Source: Desulfosporosinus sp. OT
GTDB taxonomy: Bacteria; Bacillota; Desulfitobacteriia; Desulfitobacteriales; Desulfitobacteriaceae
Direction: 5' to 3'
Length of the DNA stretch: 64,000 nucleotides
NCBI RefSeq assembly: GCF_000224515.1
Contig: NZ_AGAF01000165.1
Coordinates: forward strand, 1 to 64,000
The notes beneath the pieces are model-generated. The model was not told where the DNA came from and ran no database searches. It was given only the letters and a program-made list of their open reading frames with translations. Position numbers and translations under genes: made by a program. Of this stretch, positions 54,814 to 63,559 are shown one piece after another (within the stretch, counting starts at the first letter, position 1; every line of letters starts with the position of its first letter).

Positions 54814-55350
54814 TTAAAATGCCGGAGGGGTTATAGCCGAAATAAAGATCAGGTCTTCTGGACCAATGCTCCAAATCTTATGGGGAATACTCGAGAAATA
54901 ATAGATACTGTCTCCTTCTGCTAAAGTATGAATGTCCTCCCCAATTTGGATTTTCATCTGTCCCTGTACAACCAAGATGTTCTCTTCTCCGGGATGGGTC
55001 AGGGGTTCGTCACAAGTAACGGCACCTGGTTCCAATCGCGCCATCATCATCTCCAAACTTCTGTTCAAATCGGGAGACAACAATTCAAAGGTAAGATGTG
55101 AGTCTGGAAATTTCAAAACCTGACGCTCATTTTTCCTCACAACTGGGCTTGATTTGGCTTCATCCATCAAAAAGTAAAATATGGGCACGTCGAGGGCATG
55201 GGCAATTCTTCTTAAAGAAGTGATTGAGGGATCCGTAAGGTCCCGCTCTACTTGGCTCAAAAAACCTTGCGTCACCCCGGTCCTTTCTGCCAAATCCTTT
55301 AGGGTCAGTTGCTTCTCCATTCTTTTAGTGCGGATTTTTTCACCCAGCAT
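54814..55350 (-). CDS. XRE-cupin transcriptional regulator
   Basis: A 178-residue regulator. An N-terminal Cro/C1 helix-turn-helix (about 7-60; LTLKDLAERTGVTQGFLSQV) is joined to a C-terminal cupin sensor domain (about 100-178; HPGEENILVVQGQMKIQIGE). Such proteins (PuuR/SutR-like) sense small ligands and often control adjacent transport genes. The ATG at 55350 directly follows an in-frame GTG, so either may start. It is the last gene of the permease-permease-BMP-ATPase cluster and likely regulates purine uptake (inference). Confidence 0.88.
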   Translation of the reverse strand: MLGEKIRTKRMEKQLTLKDLAERTGVTQGFLSQVERDLTDPSITSLRRIAHALDVPIFYFLMDEAKSSPVVRKNERQVLKFPDSHLTFELLSPDLNRSLEMMMARLEPGAVTCDEPLTHPGEENILVVQGQMKIQIGEDIHTLAEGDSIYYFSSIPHKIWSIGPEDLIFISAITPPAF

Positions 55351-55390
55351 CACTTACCACTCTTTCCACAAGTTCGCACCGTAAGCAAGA

Positions 55391-56902
55391 TTACTCAACA
55401 ATACCGGCCATCAAAAGACCCAGTAACCGTTCGTCTGTTTCCTCCACTGGCATAACCTTCATAATTTTCCCTTCGTAAAGAACTGCTATGCGATCACAAA
55501 TACTTGTCAATTCCTCTAGATCCTCGGAGATCAACAACACTCCAATGCCGTTTCTGCGAGCTTCCAAGAGCTTACTATGCAAGTATTCTGTTGCCCCGAT
55601 GTCCACTCCGCGTGTCGGATAAGCTGCCACTAAGGCTACAGGATTTCGGGTTATTTCCCTCGCCAAAATTACCCGCTGGATATTGCCACCGGACAACCTG
55701 CCTGTAGGAGTTTCTAAGCTAGGAGTTTTAATGCCATATTTCTCTACCAAAGACGAACTGTGGGACATAATCACTCGGTTTTGCAGGAGAGAACGCTTGG
55801 CAAACGGGGGTTGGTGATGATCCTTTAAAATTAGGTTCTCCCAGATACTAAAGGAAGGAATAGTCCCCACGTGAAGCCGGTCCTCCGGGATATAACCCAG
55901 ACCCTGTTCAATAATTCTAGCTGGCGCCATTTTTGTACTTTCTTTGCCATTTAAAACTATTTTTCCTTTACTTACTTTTCTTAGCCCGCCGATTACCTCG
56001 GCAAGTTCTTTTTGTCCATTGCCTGAAACTCCGGCAATTCCCAAGATCTCCCCTTCGCGGATAGTGAGTGAAACTCCGGCCAAAGCATCTGTCCCCATAT
56101 CTCCTTTGGCGAAAACATCTTGAAGTTCTAAAATAGGTTTGCCTGGAAAAAACTCGCTATCCCTTCGACAGGGAGCCATGTCCCTTCCGACCATCAGTCG
56201 TGCCAGAGCTTCCTGGGAAGTTTCCAGGGTATTGACGTCTGCACAAACCTCACCGTCCCTAAGTACGGTCACTCTATCACTAATTGCCATAACTTCATTT
56301 AATTTATGGCTAATCAAGATGATTGAGTTTCCCTGATTGGACATGTTTTTGAGCAACAAAATTAACTCATTAGATTCCTGGGGAGTGAGGACCGCTGTAG
56401 GTTCATCAAGAATCAGCAGGTTAGCACCCCGATAAAGAGCTTTGACAATTTCGACGCGCTGTTGTTCGCCGACACTCAACTGCCAAACATAGGCATCGAG
56501 ATTAATCGCTAAACCATACTTGTCCGTTATTTCTTGAACTTGTTTTTTAGCCGTTTTTAAATCTACCAAGAATGTCTTAGACAGCCCTAAGATGACATTT
56601 TCACATACAGTAAGGGTGGGAACCAGCATAAAATGCTGGTGTACCATCCCTATCCCAAGTTGAATGGCCTCACTGGGAGAGTTTATCTTTACCTTCTTGC
56701 CGTTAAGCGAGATATTACCTGCATCAGGTTGGTAAAGACCGTAAAGGATATTCATCAGAGTTGTTTTGCCTGCTCCATTTTCACCCAGAATAGCAAGTAC
56801 CTCACCTGCATCTAAGTGGATATTCACATTATTATTGCTTAGAACACCAGGAAAACGTTTAGTGATTCCATGCATTTCTAGGTGTTGGATCTTTTCAACC
56901 AT
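55391..56902 (-). CDS. Nucleoside ABC transporter ATPase, second system
   Basis: A 503-residue tandem ATPase. The first cassette has GENGAGKTT (about 37-45), LSVGEQQRVEIVKAL and LILDEPTAVLTP; the second has GVSGNGQKEL and LSGGNIQRVILAREI. It is homologous to the ATPase at 51689 but clearly divergent. It follows the BMP gene by 13 bp. Confidence 0.92.
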   Translation of the reverse strand: MVEKIQHLEMHGITKRFPGVLSNNNVNIHLDAGEVLAILGENGAGKTTLMNILYGLYQPDAGNISLNGKKVKINSPSEAIQLGIGMVHQHFMLVPTLTVCENVILGLSKTFLVDLKTAKKQVQEITDKYGLAINLDAYVWQLSVGEQQRVEIVKALYRGANLLILDEPTAVLTPQESNELILLLKNMSNQGNSIILISHKLNEVMAISDRVTVLRDGEVCADVNTLETSQEALARLMVGRDMAPCRRDSEFFPGKPILELQDVFAKGDMGTDALAGVSLTIREGEILGIAGVSGNGQKELAEVIGGLRKVSKGKIVLNGKESTKMAPARIIEQGLGYIPEDRLHVGTIPSFSIWENLILKDHHQPPFAKRSLLQNRVIMSHSSSLVEKYGIKTPSLETPTGRLSGGNIQRVILAREITRNPVALVAAYPTRGVDIGATEYLHSKLLEARRNGIGVLLISEDLEELTSICDRIAVLYEGKIMKVMPVEETDERLLGLLMAGIVE

Positions 56903-56915
56903 GTATATTCACCCA

Positions 56916-57947
56916 TTATTTCTTAGGTAATTCCACCTTTAATTTGCCGCTAATAATGTCTTGTTTCGCTTGTTCTACAGCAGCTTTTGCTTCCGCGGGA
57001 ATCTTGTCAGCCAGTTTTTCATTGTATTTTAGCTCAATCGTTCCATCGGCAAAAGTCAAGGTAAGGTGTTGTCCACCTAGAATTCCTTGTTTTCTCAAGT
57101 CAATAATTTTGGTTACGACCTTTTCCCAGTTATATGCTTGGGCTGCTAAAACTGTATCAGGAGCGACACTGCTTTGATCCATATCCGTGGAAAGCCAGTA
57201 TTTGCCCTTGTTCTCCGCAACGGCTCGCATTGCTCCTACGGCCTGCTGCGAGGAACCAGTAAGGATGTCAGCACCTGCACTCATTTGAGTTTTGGCCAGA
57301 TTGCCCGCTCCTACAATATCATTAAAAGAGCCCGTATAGGCAATACGTGTTTTGACATCGGCTTTTCCTTTTGCAACGCCCTGTTGGACACCAGAATTGA
57401 ACTTAACTGCATCTCCAGATTCTACAGGGCCCACAATTCCTACAATGCCTGATTTAGTTGTCATGGCTGCCAGCATACCTAACAGATAACCACCATCTTG
57501 GGCTTGTGGGTCGTAGGCAAAAATATTCGGTGCAGTCTCAAAGCCACTACCATAGGCAAAGGTTGTCTTAGGGAAGTCCTTGGCGATATCCATTAATACG
57601 CTTTGATACTGGGAACCGTGGGCAATGATAATATCATACCCTTGGGTTGCATATTGACGTATAGCTGCTCCCGCATCCACTGCGCTACCCAGCTTTTCGC
57701 TGGTTACAACCTCCACCTTGTCTTCACCCATGGTTTTCTGAACTGCTTTCAAACCTTCTACCATGGACTGACACCAAGCTAGATCATCAACCGTAGCTGG
57801 GAGTACAAGAGCGATGCGAACCTTTTCCGCTTTTGCCTGCGGGGCTGTCTCAGCAGTCTTACTGGCGTCGGTGGTATTGGTACCACAGCCGGCTGTGAAG
57901 GCCAACAGGGTAAAGACGGCCAACATTAAAGTTAATACTTTTTTCAA
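56916..57947 (-). CDS. BMP-family binding lipoprotein, second system
   Basis: A 343-residue lipoprotein with lipobox FTAG-C21 and a Bmp-type domain (IALVLPATVDDLAWCQSMVE, then GSGFETAPNIFAYDPQAQDG). It is shorter and divergent from the protein at 53332, so its ligand may differ (nucleoside, base or another purine). It lies 48 bp after the second permease gene. Confidence 0.9.
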   Translation of the reverse strand: MKKVLTLMLAVFTLLAFTAGCGTNTTDASKTAETAPQAKAEKVRIALVLPATVDDLAWCQSMVEGLKAVQKTMGEDKVEVVTSEKLGSAVDAGAAIRQYATQGYDIIIAHGSQYQSVLMDIAKDFPKTTFAYGSGFETAPNIFAYDPQAQDGGYLLGMLAAMTTKSGIVGIVGPVESGDAVKFNSGVQQGVAKGKADVKTRIAYTGSFNDIVGAGNLAKTQMSAGADILTGSSQQAVGAMRAVAENKGKYWLSTDMDQSSVAPDTVLAAQAYNWEKVVTKIIDLRKQGILGGQHLTLTFADGTIELKYNEKLADKIPAEAKAAVEQAKQDIISGKLKVELPKK

Positions 57948-57995
57948 TTTCTTTTTCCTCCTTCATTTTCTATATCTGTTTTAACCATCGATATA

Positions 57996-58931
57996 TTAAC
58001 CTCTGGTTCCGCGCTGAAAGGGTTTACCCAGTGCCGCTGGGGCCCAAACCCGCCCAAAGGAGATTGCCAAGGCAACTATGGTTACCACGTAAGGTAAAAT
58101 AACGGCTAGTTCGTAGGGAAAGTTAATTCCTAAAACTTGCACCATGCTCTGAAAAGAATCAGCCATACTGAACAAGAGAGAACCTAATAGAATCCCCCAA
58201 GGACTCCAGCGACCAAAATAAACTAAAGCAATGGCAATAAACCCCCTGCCAGCCGTGATATTATCTGCATACATATTGGCCTGACCAATGGTTAAGAAGG
58301 CCCCAGCTAGACCAGCTAGCATACTGCCGACAATCAAACACTCGTATCTGATACGCACTACATTCACTCCCAAGGTATCAGCTGCCTCAGGTTTGTTGCC
58401 CACAGCCCGAACATTAAGGCCCCAACTCGTCTTATAGAGTATAAAACCCGACAACGGCACCAGCGCTAAAGCTGTATAAACTAGTATGTTTTGGTTGAAA
58501 AATATCGGACCCAGGAATGGAATATTGCTTAGCAGAGGAATTTTAACTTCCTTCAAGCCGTCGATCGACGTGATTCCTCCCACGTACAGGCGGTATAATA
58601 AACCAGACAGACCCCAACCAAACATGTAAAGTCCTATGCCACTAATTCCCTGTTCAGCCTTAAAGGTTACGCTGACCAGCGCCATCAACAAACCCATTAA
58701 CGCTCCTATGATTAGGCTAGCAATGATGCCTAGTAAAGGGCTTCCCAAATGCAGAGTAGCAAAGAATCCTGCAAAGGCACCCATCATCATGATTCCTTCC
58801 ACCCCTAGGTTGTAGACCCCTGAGCGTTGGGTGAACATTTCCCCCAAAGCTGCCAAAAGATATGGTGTAGCTAAACGGATTCCAGTAGCTAGTATACTGA
58901 TGATAATAGCGGAATTCATGACACCTTCCAT
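57996..58931 (-). CDS. Nucleoside ABC transporter permease, second system (NupQ-like)
   Basis: A 311-residue permease with ALGEMFTQRSGVYNLGVEGI and ITAGRGFIAIALVYFGRWSP. ATG 58931 has AAGGTGG upstream; an ATG at 58919 is the alternative. It starts 2 bp after its partner permease. Confidence 0.9.
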   Translation of the reverse strand: MEGVMNSAIIISILATGIRLATPYLLAALGEMFTQRSGVYNLGVEGIMMMGAFAGFFATLHLGSPLLGIIASLIIGALMGLLMALVSVTFKAEQGISGIGLYMFGWGLSGLLYRLYVGGITSIDGLKEVKIPLLSNIPFLGPIFFNQNILVYTALALVPLSGFILYKTSWGLNVRAVGNKPEAADTLGVNVVRIRYECLIVGSMLAGLAGAFLTIGQANMYADNITAGRGFIAIALVYFGRWSPWGILLGSLLFSMADSFQSMVQVLGINFPYELAVILPYVVTIVALAISFGRVWAPAALGKPFQRGTRG

Positions 58932-58933
58932 TA

Positions 58934-60037
58934 TTACTTGCCACCTTCCCCGTCAACTTTTTGTCCAAATATCTTTGCCTTCAAATGGGTTAGGAAGCTT
59001 GGATTCTTTAAGAAATAATCACTTGATACCACGAACAAGACGACTAGTCCTTGGATCACCATAACCATGGCTGCTGGAATATTTACAGCCCTTTGCATCA
59101 TATCAGCTCCTAAAAGCAGGGCGCCGAACAGCACTGCAGCTGGAATAGTACCCAATGGATGCAAGCGACCGAAAAGGGCAGCAACAATACCGCTAAACCC
59201 GTAACCTGCAGATATACCTTCAATGGCGCGGTGATGAACCCCTGTCACCTCAACTGCACCTGCCAATCCAGCCATTCCTCCAGCGAGAGCCATAGCTAAA
59301 ATCAAGTACCATTCCACTTTAATACCAGCGTAGCGAGCGGCCTCAGGTCCAGCACCAACTGCTCGCATACGATATCCGATACTGGTGCGCCACAAAAAGA
59401 AATAAACCAATACCGCTAATAACAGGGCGAAAATCAGACCGGAATGCAGCCTGGTCCCTGGGATAAGCCGACTGAGCCAGATCTGTTGAGGGATTGAAGC
59501 TGTTTGTGGCACACCCGTACCATAAGATACTTCTTTTGGGTCGATTAACGGTCCACGTATAAGAAACAGATATAATTGTAAGGCAATCTGATTTAGCATC
59601 ACTGTACTAAGAATTTCATTGACAGCTAAGCGCGCCTTTAACCAACCAGCAATCCCTCCCCATACGGCGCCACTTAATCCACCCGCCAGAAATACCAAGG
59701 GGAGCAAGAGTACCGCTGGCATATCTGGCAAGGATACAGCGACTGCCGCCGCTCCAATCGCTCCAGCCAGAATCTGGCCTTCAGCACCAATGTTGATAAT
59801 CCCACTACGAAAAGAAATAACAATCCCTAACCCCACCAAAAGCAGCGGGACTGTCCGTACAAGGGTCTCTGTGATCCCGAATTTGTCACTGATCGGCCCT
59901 GTAAACATCACTCCATAAGCTTTTAACGGGTCCGACTTTGCAAGAATGAGAAATACTGCGCCGATTAGGAGTGCCCCTACCAAAGCGGCAAGCAACACTA
60001 CAATTTGAATAAAGACCCCTCTAGATCGTGAACTCAA
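58934..60037 (-). CDS. Nucleoside ABC transporter permease, second system (NupP-like)
   Basis: A 367-residue permease with YGVMFTGPISDKFGITETLV, GIINIGAEGQILAGAIGAAA and ISAGYGFSGIVAALFGRLHP. It begins at a TTG codon with a weak ribosome site. It is the first gene of the second transporter operon; a promoter and an early terminator lie in the 200 bp upstream. Confidence 0.88.
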   Translation of the reverse strand: MSSRSRGVFIQIVVLLAALVGALLIGAVFLILAKSDPLKAYGVMFTGPISDKFGITETLVRTVPLLLVGLGIVISFRSGIINIGAEGQILAGAIGAAAVAVSLPDMPAVLLLPLVFLAGGLSGAVWGGIAGWLKARLAVNEILSTVMLNQIALQLYLFLIRGPLIDPKEVSYGTGVPQTASIPQQIWLSRLIPGTRLHSGLIFALLLAVLVYFFLWRTSIGYRMRAVGAGPEAARYAGIKVEWYLILAMALAGGMAGLAGAVEVTGVHHRAIEGISAGYGFSGIVAALFGRLHPLGTIPAAVLFGALLLGADMMQRAVNIPAAMVMVIQGLVVLFVVSSDYFLKNPSFLTHLKAKIFGQKVDGEGGK

Positions 60038-60165
60038 CTATATACAACTCCATCCTGTAGTGAAAATTATAATATGTATGAAATTTCGTTCCCCCTCCCC
60101 CGGTTTTAAAGAAAACTTGGTTGGCCGCTGCCTTAGCACTTAAGTTATACTTTTCTGACAAGTAT

Positions 60166-60205
60166 AAAAAAAGCTTTCTAGAGATTAAAAATCTCCAGAA
60201 AGCTT
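60166..60205 (-). terminator. Intrinsic terminator just downstream of a promoter (possible attenuator)
   Basis: AAGCTTTCTGGAGAT and ATCTCTAGAAAGCTT pair with one mismatch around a 5-nt loop, followed by seven T on the minus strand. It lies about 20 nt after the predicted start point from the promoter at 60233-60261 and about 130 bp before the first permease gene. Confidence 0.78.
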
Positions 60206-60232
60206 CATTGCTCAATACCTGGACTTGCCCAT

Positions 60233-60261
60233 ATTATATTACCTATATTAAAATATTGCAA
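60233..60261 (-). promoter_or_regulatory. Sigma-A-type promoter upstream of the second nucleoside operon
   Basis: TTGCAA, 17 bp, TATAAT on the minus strand. It matches the housekeeping consensus well and drives toward the permease gene at 60037, through the terminator at 60166-60205. Confidence 0.7.
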
Positions 60262-60350
60262 TGATTTCTTAGTGTGAGTAAATTTCCGCACAAGAAATTC
60301 TCTATTGTTAAACATTTATCTTAATTCCTAGGGTCACTATGCACCGTGCC

Positions 60351-61292
60351 CTACTCAAGATTCTCTAATTCATTATAATCTTTACTCAAAACATCCGCTA
60401 GCAATCTGTGATCATGGAGTAAGTCAATTAAGATGCGCTCATCTTTAGTTTGGGTGGCTCGAGCATTGGTAAGAATACTTAAAGGCCGATAAATGGGAGC
60501 ATCTTGAATTTTTAAGCTTTTAAATGTCTTTCTGTCACCTACCCGGCTAACAGTCAAAGAAGAAATAATGGTAATTCCAAGTCCTGCCGAAACTAGTTGT
60601 TTGATTGCTTGTGTACTTCCCAGTTCCATCGATATATTTAATTGATCCGGATCAAGCCCTCTCTCTTTAAGGGCCATCTCCATTACCCTGCGTGTCCCAG
60701 AACCATCTTCGCGAGTCACCAAACGCTCGTGAGGAAGTTCGGCTAAGGTAATACTATTCCTTGACGCCCAAGGATGGAAATAGGGAATCACAACTACCAA
60801 CTCATCTTCCCAGAAACTCTCCACATTAAGATCCTTATGCTGGGGAACTGGCCCCTCTATCAGACCAATATGCATCTTCTTCTCCAAAACATCTTGAGAA
60901 ATTGATTCTGTATTGGCGATCTTTACTTTAAAGTCCACGTCTGGGTGAGTCTTATACAAAAATGCCAAAATATTAGGAAGGATATATTCTCCTATCGTTA
61001 AAGTCGCGCCGAGCTGAATCAGTCCTCTCTGATTTAGTGCAAGAGCGCTGATCTGCTCTTTAGCATTTGTAAGCAGGTCTAAGACACTTCGAACATGTGC
61101 ATAGAAAATCTGACCTTCTTTAGTCAAAGTAACTCCTTTATTAGTGCGATCAAAAAAACGAGCACCATACTGATTCTCCAGATTCTGAATCTGCAAACTA
61201 ATACTGGGTTGACTCATGTGGAGCTTCTTCGCTGATAACGTAATGTTTTTGGTTTCTGCAACATCTTTGAACACAAGAAAATGTTGTTCCAT
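60351..61292 (-). CDS. LysR-family transcriptional regulator
   Basis: A 313-residue LysR regulator. The winged helix-turn-helix is at about 1-60 (NITLSAKKLHMSQPSISLQI, QNLENQYGARFFDR) and the periplasmic-binding-like effector domain at about 90-300. It resembles the CysL/CbbR-like branch, including regulators annotated with selenium or sulfur metabolism in this group. The ligand is unknown. It lies between leuA and the transporter operon and may be autoregulated through the inverted repeat upstream of its start. Confidence 0.88.
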   Translation of the reverse strand: MEQHFLVFKDVAETKNITLSAKKLHMSQPSISLQIQNLENQYGARFFDRTNKGVTLTKEGQIFYAHVRSVLDLLTNAKEQISALALNQRGLIQLGATLTIGEYILPNILAFLYKTHPDVDFKVKIANTESISQDVLEKKMHIGLIEGPVPQHKDLNVESFWEDELVVVIPYFHPWASRNSITLAELPHERLVTREDGSGTRRVMEMALKERGLDPDQLNISMELGSTQAIKQLVSAGLGITIISSLTVSRVGDRKTFKSLKIQDAPIYRPLSILTNARATQTKDERILIDLLHDHRLLADVLSKDYNELENLE

Positions 61293-61331
61293 GATGATAT
61301 ATCTCCCTTCCTAGCCCCCTATATCTATTGA

Positions 61332-61354
61332 ATAGCGCTCTTAATTTACGCTAT
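61332..61354. promoter_or_regulatory. Candidate LysR operator
   Basis: ATAGCG, 11 bp, CGCTAT, an interrupted dyad about 40 bp upstream of the LysR start, with the spacing expected for a LysR box. The rest of 61293-61518 is AT-rich and without ORFs. Confidence 0.4.
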
Positions 61355-61518
61355 CATCTATCTATGCAATAGTATATTAACTTGTTCCTATTATTTTCGC
61401 CGGATATTTCGCTTTTCCTTCCATTTATAATTTTTATTTTGAAAAATTATACAAATGTACTCTAATTACTTTTAAGCAGTATAATTTTTCATCTTATGAA
61501 AATACCCGATTATTAAAA

Positions 61519-61556
61519 CCTTGCACCTCTTCCCTAATAAGGATAGAAATGCAAGG
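61519..61556 (-). terminator. Terminator of leuA
   Basis: CCTTGCA and TGCAAGG with inner partial pairing on the minus strand, followed by TTTTAATAAT, about 45 bp past the leuA stop. Confidence 0.75.
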
Positions 61557-61600
61557 TTTTTAAGCTAAGTTCTTGCTTTAGTTTATATGGGTTTCTTTTA

Positions 61601-63106
61601 CTATTTATGAAAAGTTCTCTTCTCTAAAGCATTAATATACGCTTTAGCACTGGCTTCAATTATGTCAGTAGAGAACCCCTTGCCTAACACCAGACGGCCA
61701 TCTTCATAACGCAACTTAACTGTGGCCTCTCCCAAAGCCTCACTGCTTCTAGTTACAGACTTCAGCGTATAATCTTCAAGCGTTGCAACATTCCTTGTTA
61801 TCCTATCAATAGTATTGAAAAGAGCATTCACAGGACCGTTGCCACAAGCAGCATCTGTCATCATTTCCCCTTCTATTTCCAGGGTTACGGTAGCTGTCGC
61901 CATCTCAACTCCATTTGTCGCGATAGACATATCCCGAAGCAGAATACTATCTGCTGTACCCCCGGAATCTCCCATCAATACATAAAGGTCCTGATCAAAC
62001 ACTTCTTTCTTCTGATCTGCCAACAGTAAGAATCTTTGATAAACATCCTCAAGCTGAGCACCTTCTATTTGATACCCTAATTCCTCGAGACAATATTTAA
62101 GAGCATGTCTCCCTGATCTTGCTGAAAGACTAATCGTATTTTGAGGAATACCGATGGTTTCTGGTTGGATGATTTCATAGGTTTCTCTGTCTTTTAGAAC
62201 CCCGTCTTGATGAATGCCTGAAGCATGCATGAAAGCATTGGTTCCGACAATCGCCTTATGATCCGGGACGGTCACTCCTGTTATCCGTGAAACAAGTCTG
62301 CTTGTGGCAGATATCTCACGGGTGTTAATTTTACTCTCCACCCCGTAACCATCATGTCGGGTATAAATCGACATAATCACCTCTTCCAGGGAAGTATTAC
62401 CCGCCCGCTCTCCGATGCCGTTGATTGTCCCTTCTATCTGACTAGCTCCAGCTTTAATACCAGCTAGAGAATTCGCCGTTGCCATTCCCAAATCATTATG
62501 ACAATGCACGCTTACAATTGCTTTATCAATATGCTTAACATTATTAATAACAAAACTAATTAATTCTCCATATTCCCATGGGTTAGCGTAGCCAACAGTA
62601 TCCGGGATATTAACTACTGTAGCCCCAGCATGGATTACTTCCTCGATGACCCTCACCAAGAACGTTGGGTCACTCCGAAAAGCATCTTCAGCGTAAAACT
62701 CCACATCACTTACATATTTCTTCGCATACTTAACAGCAGAAACAGCCTGCTCCACGACTTGGTCCGGTGTAAGCTTAAATTTCTTGGCCATGTGAATTGG
62801 CGAAACACCTATGCCCGTGTGAATTCTAGGATATTCAGCATTGCGTAAGGCCTCAGCACAAATATCAATATCCTTTACTACCGCTCTTGTCAACCCACAA
62901 ATGATAACTCCTTTCATTTCCTGTGCGATCGTTCGAACCGATTCCATATCCCCTGGTGAAGAAGCTGGGAAACCCGCTTCAATGACATCAACGCCGAGCT
63001 TCACTAATTGATGGCCAATTTCTAATTTTTCTTTAACATTGAGTGTGATCCCCAAGGATTGTTCTCCATCTCTGAGGGTAGTATCAAAAACATATAATCT
63101 ACGCAT
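61601..63106 (-). CDS. leuA: 2-isopropylmalate synthase
   Basis: It condenses acetyl-CoA with 2-oxoisovalerate, the first committed step of leucine synthesis. A 501-residue DRE-TIM metallolyase: DTTLRDGEQS at 8-17, metal-binding HCHNDLGMA, NGIGERAGNTSLEE and GIHQDGVLK. The C-terminal LeuA regulatory domain (about 375-500) contains the leucine feedback site. The length is normal for LeuA. The leader carries a leucine T-box, which supports leuA over the related citramalate or homocitrate synthases. It has no other leu genes adjacent in the window. Confidence 0.93.
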   Translation of the reverse strand: MRRLYVFDTTLRDGEQSLGITLNVKEKLEIGHQLVKLGVDVIEAGFPASSPGDMESVRTIAQEMKGVIICGLTRAVVKDIDICAEALRNAEYPRIHTGIGVSPIHMAKKFKLTPDQVVEQAVSAVKYAKKYVSDVEFYAEDAFRSDPTFLVRVIEEVIHAGATVVNIPDTVGYANPWEYGELISFVINNVKHIDKAIVSVHCHNDLGMATANSLAGIKAGASQIEGTINGIGERAGNTSLEEVIMSIYTRHDGYGVESKINTREISATSRLVSRITGVTVPDHKAIVGTNAFMHASGIHQDGVLKDRETYEIIQPETIGIPQNTISLSARSGRHALKYCLEELGYQIEGAQLEDVYQRFLLLADQKKEVFDQDLYVLMGDSGGTADSILLRDMSIATNGVEMATATVTLEIEGEMMTDAACGNGPVNALFNTIDRITRNVATLEDYTLKSVTRSSEALGEATVKLRYEDGRLVLGKGFSTDIIEASAKAYINALEKRTFHK

Positions 63107-63124
63107 ATAAATTCCTCCTTAAAT

Positions 63125-63475
63125 ATAAATAAACCCTTCGTCTCTAATTGAGACGAAGGGTTAGTTCGCGGTACCACTCAAGTTGACAGCAAATAGCCGT
63201 CTTCTCTGCAGATACGGGAGTTATCGATATTCGTGGTTCGCTGTACGTAGTTCGACCGAAAAAAAGATCCTAGATCGAACTACTAACATCGAACAACTAT
63301 CTTCGAGTCATCCGATATCCCCTTCCTTTTAACGGTGGAAGCTCCGTCCGAGCCTACTTTAAATCAATTTCGGTCGGCTACTCGAGGAAGAGTTCCAATT
63401 CTATCCCATTACTGCCTTTCACCAACCGGCAGTTCTCTGAAACGGGTACTGAACTGTACTATTCCCTCTCATCGT
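63125..63475 (-). promoter_or_regulatory. T-box riboswitch, tRNA-Leu (CUC specifier)
   Basis: On the minus strand, Stem I carries AGAGA and GGTTGGTGAAAGGC (distal loop region), then the specifier loop GGAA-CTC-TTCC (codon CUC, 63390-63392). The T-box sequence AGTGGTACCGCG follows (63167-63178), then the terminator AACCCTTCGTCTC/GAGACGAAGGGTT. Uncharged leucine tRNA should favour the antiterminator and switch on leuA. An extra 9-bp hairpin (63247-63283) sits between Stem I and the T-box. Confidence 0.92.
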
Positions 63476-63559
63476 CATTTTAACTGTTTTATAACATTTT
63501 GACATTACTTTTTATTATTGTCAAGGATAAATATTAGGTTAATTTTGGTTCTCCTGAAT
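63476..63559. other. Spacer with the leuA promoter region
   Basis: An AT-rich gap between the MgtC-family gene and the leuA T-box. It should hold the leuA promoter. I could not fix the hexamers with confidence. Confidence 0.35.

Noticed and set aside
60021..60215. Minus-strand ORF of 64 codons before the permease gene
   Set aside because: It spans the terminator hairpin at 60166-60205 and has no ribosome site.
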